Positions 33,991-43,202 of a DNA stretch of 64,000 nucleotides are shown one piece after another. The notes beneath the pieces are model-generated. The model had not been told where the DNA came from and did no database searches. It saw only the letters and a program-made list of their open reading frames with translations. The stretch comes from Muribaculaceae bacterium (GTDB lineage Bacteria > Pseudomonadota > Alphaproteobacteria > Rs-D84), in NCBI GenBank assembly GCA_023665245.1, contig JAMPEH010000001.1:1-64000 (forward strand), given 5' to 3'. Every line of letters starts with the position of its first letter. Position 1 is the stretch's first letter. Made by a program: the position numbers and the translations under genes.

Positions 33991-34182
33991 ATTGCGTTCC
34001 AAAAGGAACTGAGACCTGAAAATCTCATTTCACAGTGTGTACGGATATACACATAAAACGATTATCCCGCAATGTTGGCGGGATTGGTTCCGTCATATAT
34101 TGAAAGCGGAATCGGTCGTCTGTGAACGATTTTTTCAGAATCCCGCCCCTTTTGGATTCGCGAATAACCAAAAGGGATAAAG
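33991..34182 (+). promoter_or_regulatory. Structured 5' leader that buries the ribosome-binding site (switch candidate)
   Basis: The -10 box TATAAT at 33984-33989 predicts a start near 33996. Helices are GTTCC/GGAAC and GAGA/TCTC at the 5' end; P1 TTCACAG 34029-34035 with CTGTGAA 34120-34126; TGTGTA 34036-34041 with TACACA 34048-34053; TCCCGC 34065-34070 with GCGGGA 34078-34083; and GGTTCCG 34086-34092 with CGGAATC 34107-34113, closing the loop TCATATATTGAAAG. After P1, CCCTTTTGG (34147-34155) pairs perfectly with CCAAAAGGG (34168-34176), which contains the AAGGG ribosome-binding site of the gene at 34183. It is the smallest of the four related leaders and has no terminator. Confidence 0.65.
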
Positions 34183-34755
34183 ATGGAAAAGTACAAAGAT
34201 TTGGTAGCTGATTTACAGCCGTATAAGCAGTATCTACCTGTTTTGCAGGAATTTTTTACAACTGATATTGAACAAATGAAAATTCGTGATGAATTAATCA
34301 AACTGTTGTCGTGTGAAACGGATGAACAGGTTGCACAAAACATCATATATACACGGGATACTATGTGCCGTGGTGGATATACGTGGCAATTTAATAAGGA
34401 CGCATTGAAACAGTTTTTTGATATGGCTATTGCAAATGCCCAGAAACAGCAGAAATGGACAAAAAAACAATGGATTGCAATTGCAATCGAAATGACACGC
34501 ATGATGGAACGCCAATATGCGCAAATTCAACAGACCCGTGCCAATGTTGCCCGGGCCATAGAAATTGCAGGATATGCCGCAGAACGTGGTGCAGACAAGG
34601 CGCGTCCGACAGCAACCGATACAAAAACGCGTCTGCATGATTTTGGTGACGCCACCCGCAAATTGGGACAGAAAACAGACGAAATCACAACCGCCGATAT
34701 ACAAAAACTGCAAACAATATTAAATGGTAAACGCAGAAACGATTATACTGATTAA
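34183..34755 (+). CDS. Hypothetical helical protein controlled by a structured leader
   Basis: A 190-residue, mainly alpha-helical soluble protein without signal peptide or membrane segment. It has a Lys/Gln/Trp-rich middle (QKQQKWTKKQWIAIAIEMTR), an Ala-rich helix and a basic C-terminus. No family is recognised. It stands alone between two terminators, preceded by a 190-base leader of the recurrent fold, so its expression is probably conditionally controlled at translation. Confidence 0.72.
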   Translation: MEKYKDLVADLQPYKQYLPVLQEFFTTDIEQMKIRDELIKLLSCETDEQVAQNIIYTRDTMCRGGYTWQFNKDALKQFFDMAIANAQKQQKWTKKQWIAIAIEMTRMMERQYAQIQQTRANVARAIEIAGYAAERGADKARPTATDTKTRLHDFGDATRKLGQKTDEITTADIQKLQTILNGKRRNDYTD

Positions 34756-34766
34756 AACGTATTTTT

Positions 34767-34794
34767 CCCCGCAATAATATGCGGGGATTTTTAT
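34767..34794 (+). terminator. Intrinsic terminator after the gene at 34183
   Basis: CCCCGCA / TGCGGGG with loop ATAATA is followed by ATTTTTATTT. Confidence 0.92.
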
Positions 34795-34844
34795 TTGCTT
34801 TTACTACGCTTGCCTGCTATATTTTTCAAAACAGGAAAGGTGTT

Positions 34845-35390
34845 ATGAAAAAAAGTTTTTTGAAATATATCACAATTATTCTCGCAATAATTTTGGCAGA
34901 CCTTGTATCCAAGGGGGGCTTGCTGTATTTGATAACGGGGACCGTGCCGCTGTATGGGCCGGCATGGTCGGTCGTTTCGGTGCCGTATTTAATGGCGCAT
35001 GTGTGTGATATCTTTAATATTGTATTCACATGGAATCCGGGCGCGTCATTTTCACTGTTCCGCGCGATTGGCGACAGTGCACCAATCATCATTATTGTTG
35101 CAACGGCATTTATTATTGGTTTCATTGGATACTATTTATTTATGCGCAGTCAAACGTATGAACGTTTACCACTAGCACTGATTATGGGTGGGGCGATTGG
35201 TAATTTGATTGACCGTGTGCGCTTTGGTGCAGTCGTTGATTTCCTGGATTTTCATATTGGCGGATGGCACTATCCGGCATTTAATATTGCAGATATCTGT
35301 ATCGTTGTGGGTGTGGGACTGTATCTGTTAAATTGGTATCTGGCGCGTCGTCGTTGTATGCGTTGTATTGAACAAAAAGGAAAGAAATAA
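34845..35390 (+). CDS. lspA: Lipoprotein signal peptidase
   Basis: A 181-residue membrane protein with four TM helices and the conserved catalytic regions: ILADLVSKGG near the N-terminus, FTWNPGASFSLF, GGAIGNLIDRVRFGAVVDFLDF (first catalytic Asp) and PAFNIADICI (second catalytic Asp). It cleaves prolipoproteins, fitting the lipoproteins elsewhere in the window. ATG 34845 follows AGGAAAGGTGTT. It is three bases from yidC. Confidence 0.95.
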   Translation: MKKSFLKYITIILAIILADLVSKGGLLYLITGTVPLYGPAWSVVSVPYLMAHVCDIFNIVFTWNPGASFSLFRAIGDSAPIIIIVATAFIIGFIGYYLFMRSQTYERLPLALIMGGAIGNLIDRVRFGAVVDFLDFHIGGWHYPAFNIADICIVVGVGLYLLNWYLARRRCMRCIEQKGKK

Positions 35391-35392
35391 TC

Positions 35393-36976
35393 ATGGTAAA
35401 ATATTTGGATAATAATTCAGGCTTTCGCCAGTGGAACGCAAACCGCGCAACCACGACAACAAATAACAAGAAATCACGTTTTTCATCATTTTTATGGTGG
35501 TTTGCATGTTTTGTTGCTGCATGGTGGTTGCTGTCATCATGGCTGACACCAAAACAGGATAATAATAATCAGACCGCAGATAATGCTGCAGTCGTGGATT
35601 TGTCTGCGGTACCAACCCAGGAAATTTCATCAGATAAAATTTCTGCAAAATTACAAGGTTTGCGTATATCTAATATTGAACTGGTGGACTTTGCAGCGGA
35701 CGCGAAAAATGACACAGACGTCAAACGTGTTACATTATTGGCCGGTGATAATAATTTTATAGAGGCTGGATACATAACAACCGGCGCCGCAGCACCCACG
35801 GTTACCACAGTCTGGTCGGGTAATAACGGCGAATATAAATGGCGCGGGGCGGATGGGTTGACGTTTTCACGCAACATATCTGCCGACGGGTACATTATAA
35901 CTGTGCGTGATGAAATTAAAAATGCGTCCGGTAATGCAGTATCTGTTGCACCGTATGCACGCATTATGCGTGATGGGCCGACGGATTCCGGGGCCGGTGT
36001 TGATACAGGGCTGATTGCGTATGTTAATCGTGACGTTGAAAATGCAGATTGGCGTAAACTGGATAAAAAGTCTTATGCGTATTCAACAACAAACGGATTT
36101 ATCGGATTTGCAGACCAGTACTGGGAAACGATTGCACAAATCGACCAACCCGACCAAACAATGCGCGGCAAAAAGTCTGGTACGAAATATGATGCGGATG
36201 TCGCAAGCGGGGCCATCACAATTGCACCAAATGACGTCGCACAAATCACAACGCATATATATGCGGGCCCACGTGACCAAAGTATATTGTCGGATATCTC
36301 TGGCATAATTGCAGGTGCAGATGAAACAATAGACTATGGATGGTTTTGGTTCTTGGCACGCCCAATGTTATGGTTATTGAACGCATTAAATTCAATTGTT
36401 ATGAATTATGGCATTGCGATTATTATAATGACTATATTGTTGCGCCTGGCATTATGGCCATTGACGCGCAAATCATACACGTCAATGATTGCAATGCAGA
36501 AAATGCAGCCTGAAATTGCACGTATCCAAAAACTTTATGCAAATGATAAACCACGTATGCAAATGGAAATGATGCGCCTGTATCAGACACACAAGACTTC
36601 ACCTATGTCCGGGTGCTTGCCGATGATAATTCAGATACCAATATTCTTTGCATTGTACAAAGCGTTGTTGGTATCAGTTCAAATGCGCAGTGCACATTTC
36701 TTGTGGATAAATGATTTGGCATCAATGGATCCGTATTTTATATTGCCGATATTAATGGGTGTGACAATGTGGTTACAGCAATATTTGCAATCAAACGCAA
36801 CCAAGTCCGCATCAACAAATGATATAATGGCACAAACACAAAAGTTTATGAAATGGATGCCTGTGATATTTACGGTTCTTTTTGCATGGATGCCGGCAGG
36901 ATTAGTTCTGTACTGGACGGTATCAAATCTGTTTGGAATATTACAGATGTATATTATTAAGAAGACAGGTAAATAA
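35393..36976 (+). CDS. yidC: Membrane protein insertase YidC
   Basis: A 527-residue protein with an N-terminal TM (FLWWFACFVAAWWLL), a large periplasmic domain (about residues 60-300) and the conserved insertase core. The core includes YGIAIIIMTILLRLALWPLT with the functional Arg, KMQPEIARIQKLY, and SPMSGCLPMIIQIPIFFALY. It inserts membrane proteins with or without SecYEG. Pairing with lspA instead of rnpA-yidD is not the usual order. Confidence 0.96.
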   Translation: MVKYLDNNSGFRQWNANRATTTTNNKKSRFSSFLWWFACFVAAWWLLSSWLTPKQDNNNQTADNAAVVDLSAVPTQEISSDKISAKLQGLRISNIELVDFAADAKNDTDVKRVTLLAGDNNFIEAGYITTGAAAPTVTTVWSGNNGEYKWRGADGLTFSRNISADGYIITVRDEIKNASGNAVSVAPYARIMRDGPTDSGAGVDTGLIAYVNRDVENADWRKLDKKSYAYSTTNGFIGFADQYWETIAQIDQPDQTMRGKKSGTKYDADVASGAITIAPNDVAQITTHIYAGPRDQSILSDISGIIAGADETIDYGWFWFLARPMLWLLNALNSIVMNYGIAIIIMTILLRLALWPLTRKSYTSMIAMQKMQPEIARIQKLYANDKPRMQMEMMRLYQTHKTSPMSGCLPMIIQIPIFFALYKALLVSVQMRSAHFLWINDLASMDPYFILPILMGVTMWLQQYLQSNATKSASTNDIMAQTQKFMKWMPVIFTVLFAWMPAGLVLYWTVSNLFGILQMYIIKKTGK

Positions 36977-36980
36977 ATCC

Positions 36981-37340
36981 TTATAAAAAATCCCCAAATG
37001 GGGATTTTTTTAGTTTCTTGTATAGCGCATCAGGTGTAATTGGCCGACATTTATTTATACCAATCATATTACATGTTAATGCCACGCACGTGCATGCATT
37101 ACGCATTTTATTTTTAGGTGTGCAATATGGTACGCATATAAATACCCATCCTTGCGCCCGTAATAAACGCATATCGCGCATATTAATTTTAATTTGCGCA
37201 ATGTGGCCGCGCCGCACAAATTGATACAGTATCATGTGCCCCTGGGCATTTATGATAATTGGCGCACAATGCCGAAAACGCTGACAAAATATGCGTGGTA
37301 AAATCTTGGACGTCTTATTTGTAAAACCGACAATAATCAT
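36981..37340 (-). CDS. Hypothetical protein, 119 residues
   Basis: A basic protein with several Cys (RIFCQRF, FICVPYC, CTCVALTC) and no signal peptide. The central part (QFVRRGHIAQIKINMRDMRLLRAQGWVFI) has the look of a small nuclease-like or nucleic-acid-binding fold, but I cannot assign a family. The start has only a weak ribosome-binding site (GAGAGAGGG further upstream). The tail is formed by the yidC terminator sequence, suggesting that the real end may once have been elsewhere. Confidence 0.55.
   Translation of the reverse strand: MIIVGFTNKTSKILPRIFCQRFRHCAPIIINAQGHMILYQFVRRGHIAQIKINMRDMRLLRAQGWVFICVPYCTPKNKMRNACTCVALTCNMIGINKCRPITPDALYKKLKKSPFGDFL
36986..37011 (+). terminator. Terminator after yidC, also coding the end of the convergent gene
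   Basis: The stem TCCCC/GGGGA with A and T runs terminates yidC. On the opposite strand the same bases encode the last residues (KSPFGDFL) of the gene at 36981-37340. Confidence 0.9.
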
Positions 37341-37403
37341 TATATAACCCTCTCTCTCGTTCTTGTTTATGCCCGACGTTAATTTGTCGGGATTTTTTTA
37401 TTT

Positions 37404-37745
37404 TCAGTCTATCCAGCCACGGGTACGCGCCGCCGCCGTCAATGTTGCAATTGCGTCACACCACAATGCCGCGGCCCGATTTTCAGACCATACATGTTGA
37501 TTTGGGGCGCGTCGGCGGTCACCAAATTGCTTCATAACATTTAATTGTTCGGCGGTTAATTTCCCACACAGATACAGTTTTGTCACCAGTGTTTCAACAT
37601 CTAATAATTCGCATGGGCGGCGTGTTGGATTACCGTGAATTCTGGCCACGCCATGTTGGACAGATTTAGAATAAACAAACCAGAACCATAATTGTTCGCC
37701 GTTGTGGAATTTTTCTGATGTGGATAATGTCATTGTCGATTTCAT
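37404..37745 (-). CDS. Hypothetical protein, 113 residues
   Basis: A soluble protein with aromatic-rich LWFWFVYSKSVQHG, then RPCELLDVETLVTKLYLCGKL and a basic C-terminus. AAAAAAGGAGAAAAACAA gives a strong ribosome-binding site. It has a long structured leader and is preceded by a terminator-like palindrome. The function is unknown. A terminator (GCCCGACGTTAATTTGTCGGG plus T run seen from the + strand) lies at 37370-37400 between it and the neighbouring gene. Confidence 0.7.
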   Translation of the reverse strand: MKSTMTLSTSEKFHNGEQLWFWFVYSKSVQHGVARIHGNPTRRPCELLDVETLVTKLYLCGKLTAEQLNVMKQFGDRRRAPNQHVWSENRAAALWCDAIATLTAAARTRGWID

Positions 37746-38057
37746 TTGTTTTTCTCCTTTTTTGGGTTATACCAGACGTCTGATGATGTCTGTACAGGTA
37801 TATATATCCTAAGAACAGAATCCTGTAAAATATTACAACTGATGGTTGAACACCGAATCGAAAATCCGAACGATATTCTGTATGGCCGGTGTGACGCACG
37901 AATCGATAAAATCACATAATATGTAATCCTGTATTTTTTATGAATAAAAAAACGCACGACACGTCGTGCACGAAATTATTTGTTGCATATTACATAGTAC
38001 AAATATTAACGATTTCAAGTATGGTTATAGTTATTTGTTCTCTGTTAATTGTTCATT
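37746..38057 (-). promoter_or_regulatory. Gene-free stretch with a terminator-like palindrome and structured leader
   Basis: Reading on the minus strand, GCACGAC/GTCGTGC at about 37953-37968 followed by a T run looks like an intrinsic terminator. The leader of the gene at 37745 follows, with ACACCG/CGGTGT enclosing GAAT..ATTC, TACAGG/CCTGTA, and CAGAC/GTCTG just before the ribosome-binding site. I do not see the P1 and TCATATA signature of the four related leaders. The part at 37980-38057 is AT-rich and shows nothing further. Confidence 0.45.
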
Positions 38058-38082
38058 AAAAAATCCCCATGCGGGGATTTTT
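38058..38082. terminator. Bidirectional-looking terminator after virB10
   Basis: AAAAAATCCCC / GGGGATTTTTT around ATGC, symmetric A and T runs, directly downstream of the virB10 stop on the minus strand. Confidence 0.9.
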
Positions 38083-40568
38083 TATAGTATCGGTGGGAAA
38101 CAGTCGCCGCCGGCCTCGGGACAGCAATTAAATCCATCTGCGCCCATGTCGGTATAAACCTCGCCGGTACAGCATCCATTGGCATCCGGTGCCGTCCCAT
38201 CCAAACATCCTATACTGGCCGGTTCTTCGGCCACCGGTTCCGCCGCTGGTGTGGCAAACGGATTAACAATTGCACTGTTGGTGTCGTCTGGATTTTCATA
38301 CTTTAATCCCAATACTTCCTGGTTATACAGCGCATTGCCAGACGTAGAACTGGTTGTCTGATATTTATTCTGATACTGCTGCGATTGGTCTTGGAAATAA
38401 ACCTCTTGCTTTGCAGCATTAATTGCCTGATATTGACTTGATTGGCAATAAAATAACAAGGTTTTGTAATCATATCCTGTTTCAGATTGCGAATTGGATG
38501 CATTTATATTACTCAGCGGTTTCCCATCTTTACAATAGTTATCCAATTTAAACGAACGTGCCTGGCCAACCCAAGAACCATCGCTTGGATCTATTTCTGG
38601 ATGACCCATCTTTGAATCATATGCCCTGCGTGGTTGATCACTTGGACGGGTTATTGCACATTTTTTTGATGGATTTGTTGTTGGGTCACCACATGTGACG
38701 ATTAAATCTTCGGGTGAATATACGGTTATACGTGTTCCGGCCGCAATTGAAAATGGTGGCGTTGTATTGTCCATCATATCAACCAATAATTTTTGCGCAA
38801 CCTGGTTCCATGCGGTAATGATTTCATTTTTTGCCAACTCAGACGAGCGCATTGTTCCACTTTGCACAACGGTGTTATTATCCAGATCAATTTGGTTTAC
38901 AAATTTATCCGCGACCGGTGCAATCATGTTTACCGCCGCTGGAACAATCGCGGTCAGCATTGGCATAACAAATTGTTCCAAATAATCCGTGCTGCCACGG
39001 CCTGGAACGCCAACACGACCCTGTGAATCCGCAGAAAATGGATCCTGATTTTCGTCTTTAAAATTAAATTCAACACCGTTTGGTAAAATAAATTGATACC
39101 ATTTTAATTGCATACGACCAATTGTTGTATATGGCCCCGGAATTTTACCTGTCACATATCCCAGCATTAATGTTCCCGCTGGAATAATAACATTGCGACC
39201 GCTGTCTGAATACACATTACGATCAACCGTTGCGCGCACCGGCAATTGAATATTCTCTGCCTGCTGTGAATAGATACTGGGGTCGGCACGCACATCCGAA
39301 ACAATTGTTGCTGGGATTGGTTTATATTGACGCAAAATAAATTGACGATCAAATGCTTGCGATGAAATAACCCCTTGGCCCGACCCCAGGTACGTTTTTT
39401 CATTTGTTGCATCTGATTTTTTTACAATACTGAACATGCCTTTAAAATTTTCTGATTGTGTTTGTGCACTGCCTGGCACTGGATTTGGCAATTCGGATAA
39501 TGACGCTGTGTCGCCCATAAATTTTGATTCATCATAGTATTCGGCATTACCAGATACCTTTTTCGTTGCCGGATTTGACAGTTTTGGCAATGTACCATTT
39601 GTTATCAGCCCACGCCCAATATGTTCGGCATCTGTACCAATGTGTTTGCCTGTATCCTTGATATCTGTGATGATGCCATTGTCTGGGTTATAAATACCTG
39701 TTGGCTTGTCACAGTCTTTGTCTGAAAACGGATGAAAATAATACGCACCACGTTCTGGTTTTATCCATCCAATCTGGCGGCCCGCAGAATTATATCCGGG
39801 GATTGCAAAGTCCGAACATGCCTCTGGCGCTGGGACATAGTCGTCTGTGTTATTCGATTTCCCAGACCAAATGCCATCAACCGGTACCGATGGTGCGATT
39901 TTTTCAATGTCGTCTTGAATTTCTTTTTCAACCGGTTTTACAGGTTCTGGTTCCGGTATAACAATAGGCTCTGGTTCCGGTTCTGGTATTGGTTCCGGCT
40001 TTTGCACTGGGGCCGGTGCCGGCTCTGGCTTTTTTACTAGTTCATCAATCACCGCATTACCCGTGGCGCCCAACGTCAGATAAAATTCAGATACCGTATC
40101 ATCAATTCCGGCCGGTGCATTAACCGTTTTCCAACGCACAATGATTTTTACCTGTGTCCGCATTTCCGGCGCCACAGGGGCATATTTCACATGTATTTGA
40201 CATGTGCTGACATCGTCTATTTTTGCCATGCCCTTGCACTGTTGCGTCATGCTGAACCCGGGAACATCCGCAGTCTTGGTAATATCTGAAATTTTTACCG
40301 GCACTGTTGCAGATACCACCACGTCCGACGATTGTACGTCCCCCGTTGGCGTATTTGCCCAGTCTAACATTTCAGGTGCAAAGAATAATTCTGCCTCGGT
40401 TTCTTCGGTTATGGATGTGTCTTCTTTTTTATTACCTGTAAACAACAATGTTAAAAAAATCAGCACCACGATAAACGCCGCCACCAGCAACAACCACTGA
40501 ATATGCCGCGGTGTAGATTTGCGAAAATCAGAAAACTGTTCTTTTAAATTTGCCATTATTTTATCCAT
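38082..40568 (-). CDS. virB10: VirB10/TrbI-type type IV secretion core protein with Cys-rich tail
   Basis: An 828-residue protein. One N-terminal TM helix (WLLLVAAFIVVLIFLTLLF) is followed by a periplasmic region with a Pro/Glu-rich spacer (EPIPEPEPEPIVIPEPEP). The VirB10 C-terminal domain then reads PIPATIVSDVRADPS, NVIIPAGTLMLGYV, and IPAGTRITVYSPEDL. VirB10 spans both membranes and couples ATPases to the outer pore. It is longer than the usual 400 residues and ends in an unusual Cys-rich tail (GCLDGTAPDANGCC ... FNCCPEAGGDC). The start is uncertain among ATG 40568, ATG 40556 and TTG 40577. It is last in a virB8-B9-B10 operon. Confidence 0.88.
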   Translation of the reverse strand: MDKIMANLKEQFSDFRKSTPRHIQWLLLVAAFIVVLIFLTLLFTGNKKEDTSITEETEAELFFAPEMLDWANTPTGDVQSSDVVVSATVPVKISDITKTADVPGFSMTQQCKGMAKIDDVSTCQIHVKYAPVAPEMRTQVKIIVRWKTVNAPAGIDDTVSEFYLTLGATGNAVIDELVKKPEPAPAPVQKPEPIPEPEPEPIVIPEPEPVKPVEKEIQDDIEKIAPSVPVDGIWSGKSNNTDDYVPAPEACSDFAIPGYNSAGRQIGWIKPERGAYYFHPFSDKDCDKPTGIYNPDNGIITDIKDTGKHIGTDAEHIGRGLITNGTLPKLSNPATKKVSGNAEYYDESKFMGDTASLSELPNPVPGSAQTQSENFKGMFSIVKKSDATNEKTYLGSGQGVISSQAFDRQFILRQYKPIPATIVSDVRADPSIYSQQAENIQLPVRATVDRNVYSDSGRNVIIPAGTLMLGYVTGKIPGPYTTIGRMQLKWYQFILPNGVEFNFKDENQDPFSADSQGRVGVPGRGSTDYLEQFVMPMLTAIVPAAVNMIAPVADKFVNQIDLDNNTVVQSGTMRSSELAKNEIITAWNQVAQKLLVDMMDNTTPPFSIAAGTRITVYSPEDLIVTCGDPTTNPSKKCAITRPSDQPRRAYDSKMGHPEIDPSDGSWVGQARSFKLDNYCKDGKPLSNINASNSQSETGYDYKTLLFYCQSSQYQAINAAKQEVYFQDQSQQYQNKYQTTSSTSGNALYNQEVLGLKYENPDDTNSAIVNPFATPAAEPVAEEPASIGCLDGTAPDANGCCTGEVYTDMGADGFNCCPEAGGDCFPPIL

Positions 40569-40589
40569 CCCCCCCAATACGTGGCTATT

Positions 40590-42155
40590 TTACTGCATGC
40601 GCACAACACTGCAACTGGCACCACTGAATTTCAACAATTGGTCACACAGTTTTTGTGCCACATCTATATCAGACATTGGCCCGATACGCAGTCTGTACAA
40701 ACGACCTGCCGCAGATGATGATGCACCTAAATCGCCCACACCCTGTTCATCAACGGCAAAGAACACCATGTCTTTATAGTTGCTTAATATTCCCGCGCCA
40801 TCTTCACCACTGAATTTTGCCAACAATCCGTTCCAGTAATCGTTCAATGCACTTATCGATGGGTCAGATTTTAATTCCACCGCAACACCGTTTTGATTGC
40901 TGCTGATTAACGGGATATTTGTATTTGGCAAATAAGATCCGGCGGTTACGCGTTCTGTTGGCATCATGGTCAGGCCCGCTGTCCCGCCTGATGAATATGT
41001 GGCTGTTGATGCAATACCATATCCGGCCGGCATATAAATACCTGTTGTATTTGTTGTGCCCATGGGGGCATTTCCAACAAACATTGGTGTTGTGGTATAA
41101 TTTGCCACACCACCACTCATTGCGGCCAAATCTGCATTATACGCAATATTGTTCAGCGATTGTCCCGACATCATAGATTGTGCAACATTAGCCTCGGCCA
41201 ATGCCATAACAGATGCCGTATCTGCGATTAAGAACGGTTTTTCACGTTTCTTGATACAAACAATACGTTGACCACTACGCAGAACCATGTCGCCCACCGC
41301 CTCTACAATCAGCAGACGACCATCTTCGCCGTCGGTACGGAATCCAACCGGGGATTCGCCACCTTCGACCAATAATGATACAACCGGGCGCTGGGTCATT
41401 GATATAACCTTGTCGCCAAAGTCAATGTATGTAAATATCCTGTCGCGCCATACACGTTCTGGTGCAATAACATAGTCGTCTGGATTTGGTACAAATATAT
41501 CTAAATCAAATCTAAATTCAGACGGGTCGATTTTCATGGATTTTATCCAGCCATAGTCTTCGCCATCAACGCCAACCGTGCCAGATGATTTGGACGCCTT
41601 TTTAAATATAGAACTGGAACCAGACACGGCGGCACCAGACGCCCCCGATGCTGTTGATGTGGCACCTGGCAATGCGCCATTTCCATCAATTACAACATCC
41701 ACCTGGGAATATGTAATTTCACTGGAACCAATTGGTTCACTGCGCAGATAGAATATATATTTATTGCCAGATTTTCCCGTCACAATCATGTTCGTATCAG
41801 AACCCTGATTTGATGATTCTGGTGTTATCATCATGGTGCGTGCACCCTGGGCGGCATCAAAATTGAACAAGCCCGGTGTTCCGACAACTGCATCTTCGAT
41901 TTGTTCGCCATTTGGCAATGTTAACATTGTCACCATGCCGTTGCGTAATTTCAGTGGCAATACATTACCCGGTGCCCATGACAGTTGGGCATATCCCGGC
42001 TTGGAACTGCCGGCGGCCATATTGGCCGTTGGATTATCCCATGCTGGCTGAACACCATACTGTGCGGCGCACACATCATTTTGCACCGCCATCACGCACA
42101 GTGCCGCCAAACACAGTATTGAAACATTTAACTTTACATTGCCAAAGAAAGTCAT
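40590..42155 (-). CDS. virB9: VirB9/CagX-type type IV secretion protein fused to a SPOR domain
   Basis: A 521-residue exported protein. After the signal peptide (ILCLAALCVMAVQNDVCA) come VirB9-type beta regions: LKLRNGMVTMLTLPNGEQ, NMIVTGKSGNKYIFYLRS, PERVWRDRIFTYIDFGDKV and GQRIVCIKKREKP (to about residue 310). The C-terminus (about residues 440-521, RLYRLRIGPMSDIDVAQKLC) resembles a SPOR peptidoglycan-binding domain. Ordinary VirB9 is about 290 residues and lacks SPOR. VirB9 forms the outer-membrane core complex with VirB7 and VirB10. The SPOR domain may tether the channel at the septum. Confidence 0.87.
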   Translation of the reverse strand: MTFFGNVKLNVSILCLAALCVMAVQNDVCAAQYGVQPAWDNPTANMAAGSSKPGYAQLSWAPGNVLPLKLRNGMVTMLTLPNGEQIEDAVVGTPGLFNFDAAQGARTMMITPESSNQGSDTNMIVTGKSGNKYIFYLRSEPIGSSEITYSQVDVVIDGNGALPGATSTASGASGAAVSGSSSIFKKASKSSGTVGVDGEDYGWIKSMKIDPSEFRFDLDIFVPNPDDYVIAPERVWRDRIFTYIDFGDKVISMTQRPVVSLLVEGGESPVGFRTDGEDGRLLIVEAVGDMVLRSGQRIVCIKKREKPFLIADTASVMALAEANVAQSMMSGQSLNNIAYNADLAAMSGGVANYTTTPMFVGNAPMGTTNTTGIYMPAGYGIASTATYSSGGTAGLTMMPTERVTAGSYLPNTNIPLISSNQNGVAVELKSDPSISALNDYWNGLLAKFSGEDGAGILSNYKDMVFFAVDEQGVGDLGASSSAAGRLYRLRIGPMSDIDVAQKLCDQLLKFSGASCSVVRMQ

Positions 42156-42177
42156 CTTTTTTCCTTTCCGTCTTTAC

Positions 42178-42879
42178 TTATTGGTCTAAATATCCCGTAT
42201 CCAATGGGTCGCCATTATCCGACTGAACCGAATATTCTGATACATAAATCCCCAGTGGATTGGTCAATCTGTCCTGCCACTTCATCGTATTAGGCTCTGT
42301 TTTTGCAACCTTTATACGGATTGTATAATTTTTTTTGCCCACCTGTCCATCATTATATGTACAATAATAACTAAACGTCACATCATATGTATCACTGACG
42401 CCATAAAAATCATTCTGCGGTACATTAAATGCCTTTATCGGGGATGTGAATTCAACAGGGCACGACAACACAAAGTCTGGAATATCGTTCATTATCGCAT
42501 TCCACATCTGGGTAGATTTAAATTGGTCATAAACCGCCGGTGATGACCACGCATGAACCAGACTGTCGCTGTTGTTGTTCCACTTGTTGCGCATTTCGCC
42601 AATGTTTGGCACGATTTCATTGCGTGCCTTGACATATTCGCGGATAAAACCGCGCACAAAATATTCTATATTTTTATTGCTTGCGTTCGGTTTCAAATCC
42701 ACCAATTCGATTTCGCGTTCATTGCGTTGCTGGGTCAATAAAAAGAACACCTGGGGACGATTTAGTGGGAACATCCGGTACAGTGTGATAAACAGCACAG
42801 CCAACACCACCAACGATGCAGCAAATACAAATGTCATCAGTCTTGACATTAAAATTGGCGGTTCTATGCGGTCTGCCAC
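42178..42879 (-). CDS. virB8: VirB8-type type IV secretion inner-membrane protein
   Basis: A 233-residue protein with a cytosolic N-terminus, one TM helix (FVFAASLVVLAVLFITLY) and a periplasmic NTF2-like domain (FVRGFIREYVKARNEIVP ... YDVTFSYYCTYNDG), as in VirB8. VirB8 dimers nucleate the secretion complex. The GTG start at 42879 is chosen because GGGAGAGGAAACATC precedes it at ideal spacing. It heads the virB8-B9-B10 operon. No VirB4, B6, B11 or D4 gene is present in the window. Confidence 0.87.
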   Translation of the reverse strand: MADRIEPPILMSRLMTFVFAASLVVLAVLFITLYRMFPLNRPQVFFLLTQQRNEREIELVDLKPNASNKNIEYFVRGFIREYVKARNEIVPNIGEMRNKWNNNSDSLVHAWSSPAVYDQFKSTQMWNAIMNDIPDFVLSCPVEFTSPIKAFNVPQNDFYGVSDTYDVTFSYYCTYNDGQVGKKNYTIRIKVAKTEPNTMKWQDRLTNPLGIYVSEYSVQSDNGDPLDTGYLDQ

Positions 42880-43128
42880 GATGTTTCCTCTCCCTTGTTT
42901 TGGTTGATTGTAGACAAAATTTGCCGCGCCCTGCAAGTAAAAAGTGCATGATTTACATATAAATGTATAAAAATACTTAAAATAGTAATTATGTTGGTGT
43001 AAAAATGGCTTGCGTAAAAAGAATAAAGGATTTATAATACTTTCTGCTTGATTTTCTGTTCTGGTATGCTATTCTTTGCGCAACTATTGGGGTATAACAG
43101 TACAAAAAACAGGTAAAAATAGTTTCTT

Positions 43129-43202
43129 AGGGGCTTAGTTCAACGGTAGAATATCGGTCTCCAAAACCGCGGATAAGGGTTCGATTCCTTTAGCCCCTGC
43201 CA
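43129..43202 (+). tRNA. trnW: tRNA-Trp (anticodon CCA)
   Basis: Acceptor AGGGGCT/AGCCCCT with discriminator G and an encoded CCA; anticodon loop CTCCAAA giving CCA; T arm with GGTTCGATTCC. One mismatch lies at the base of the anticodon stem. It stands upstream of secE-nusG, as in many bacteria. Its last bases are repeated 158 bases downstream. Confidence 0.96.
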
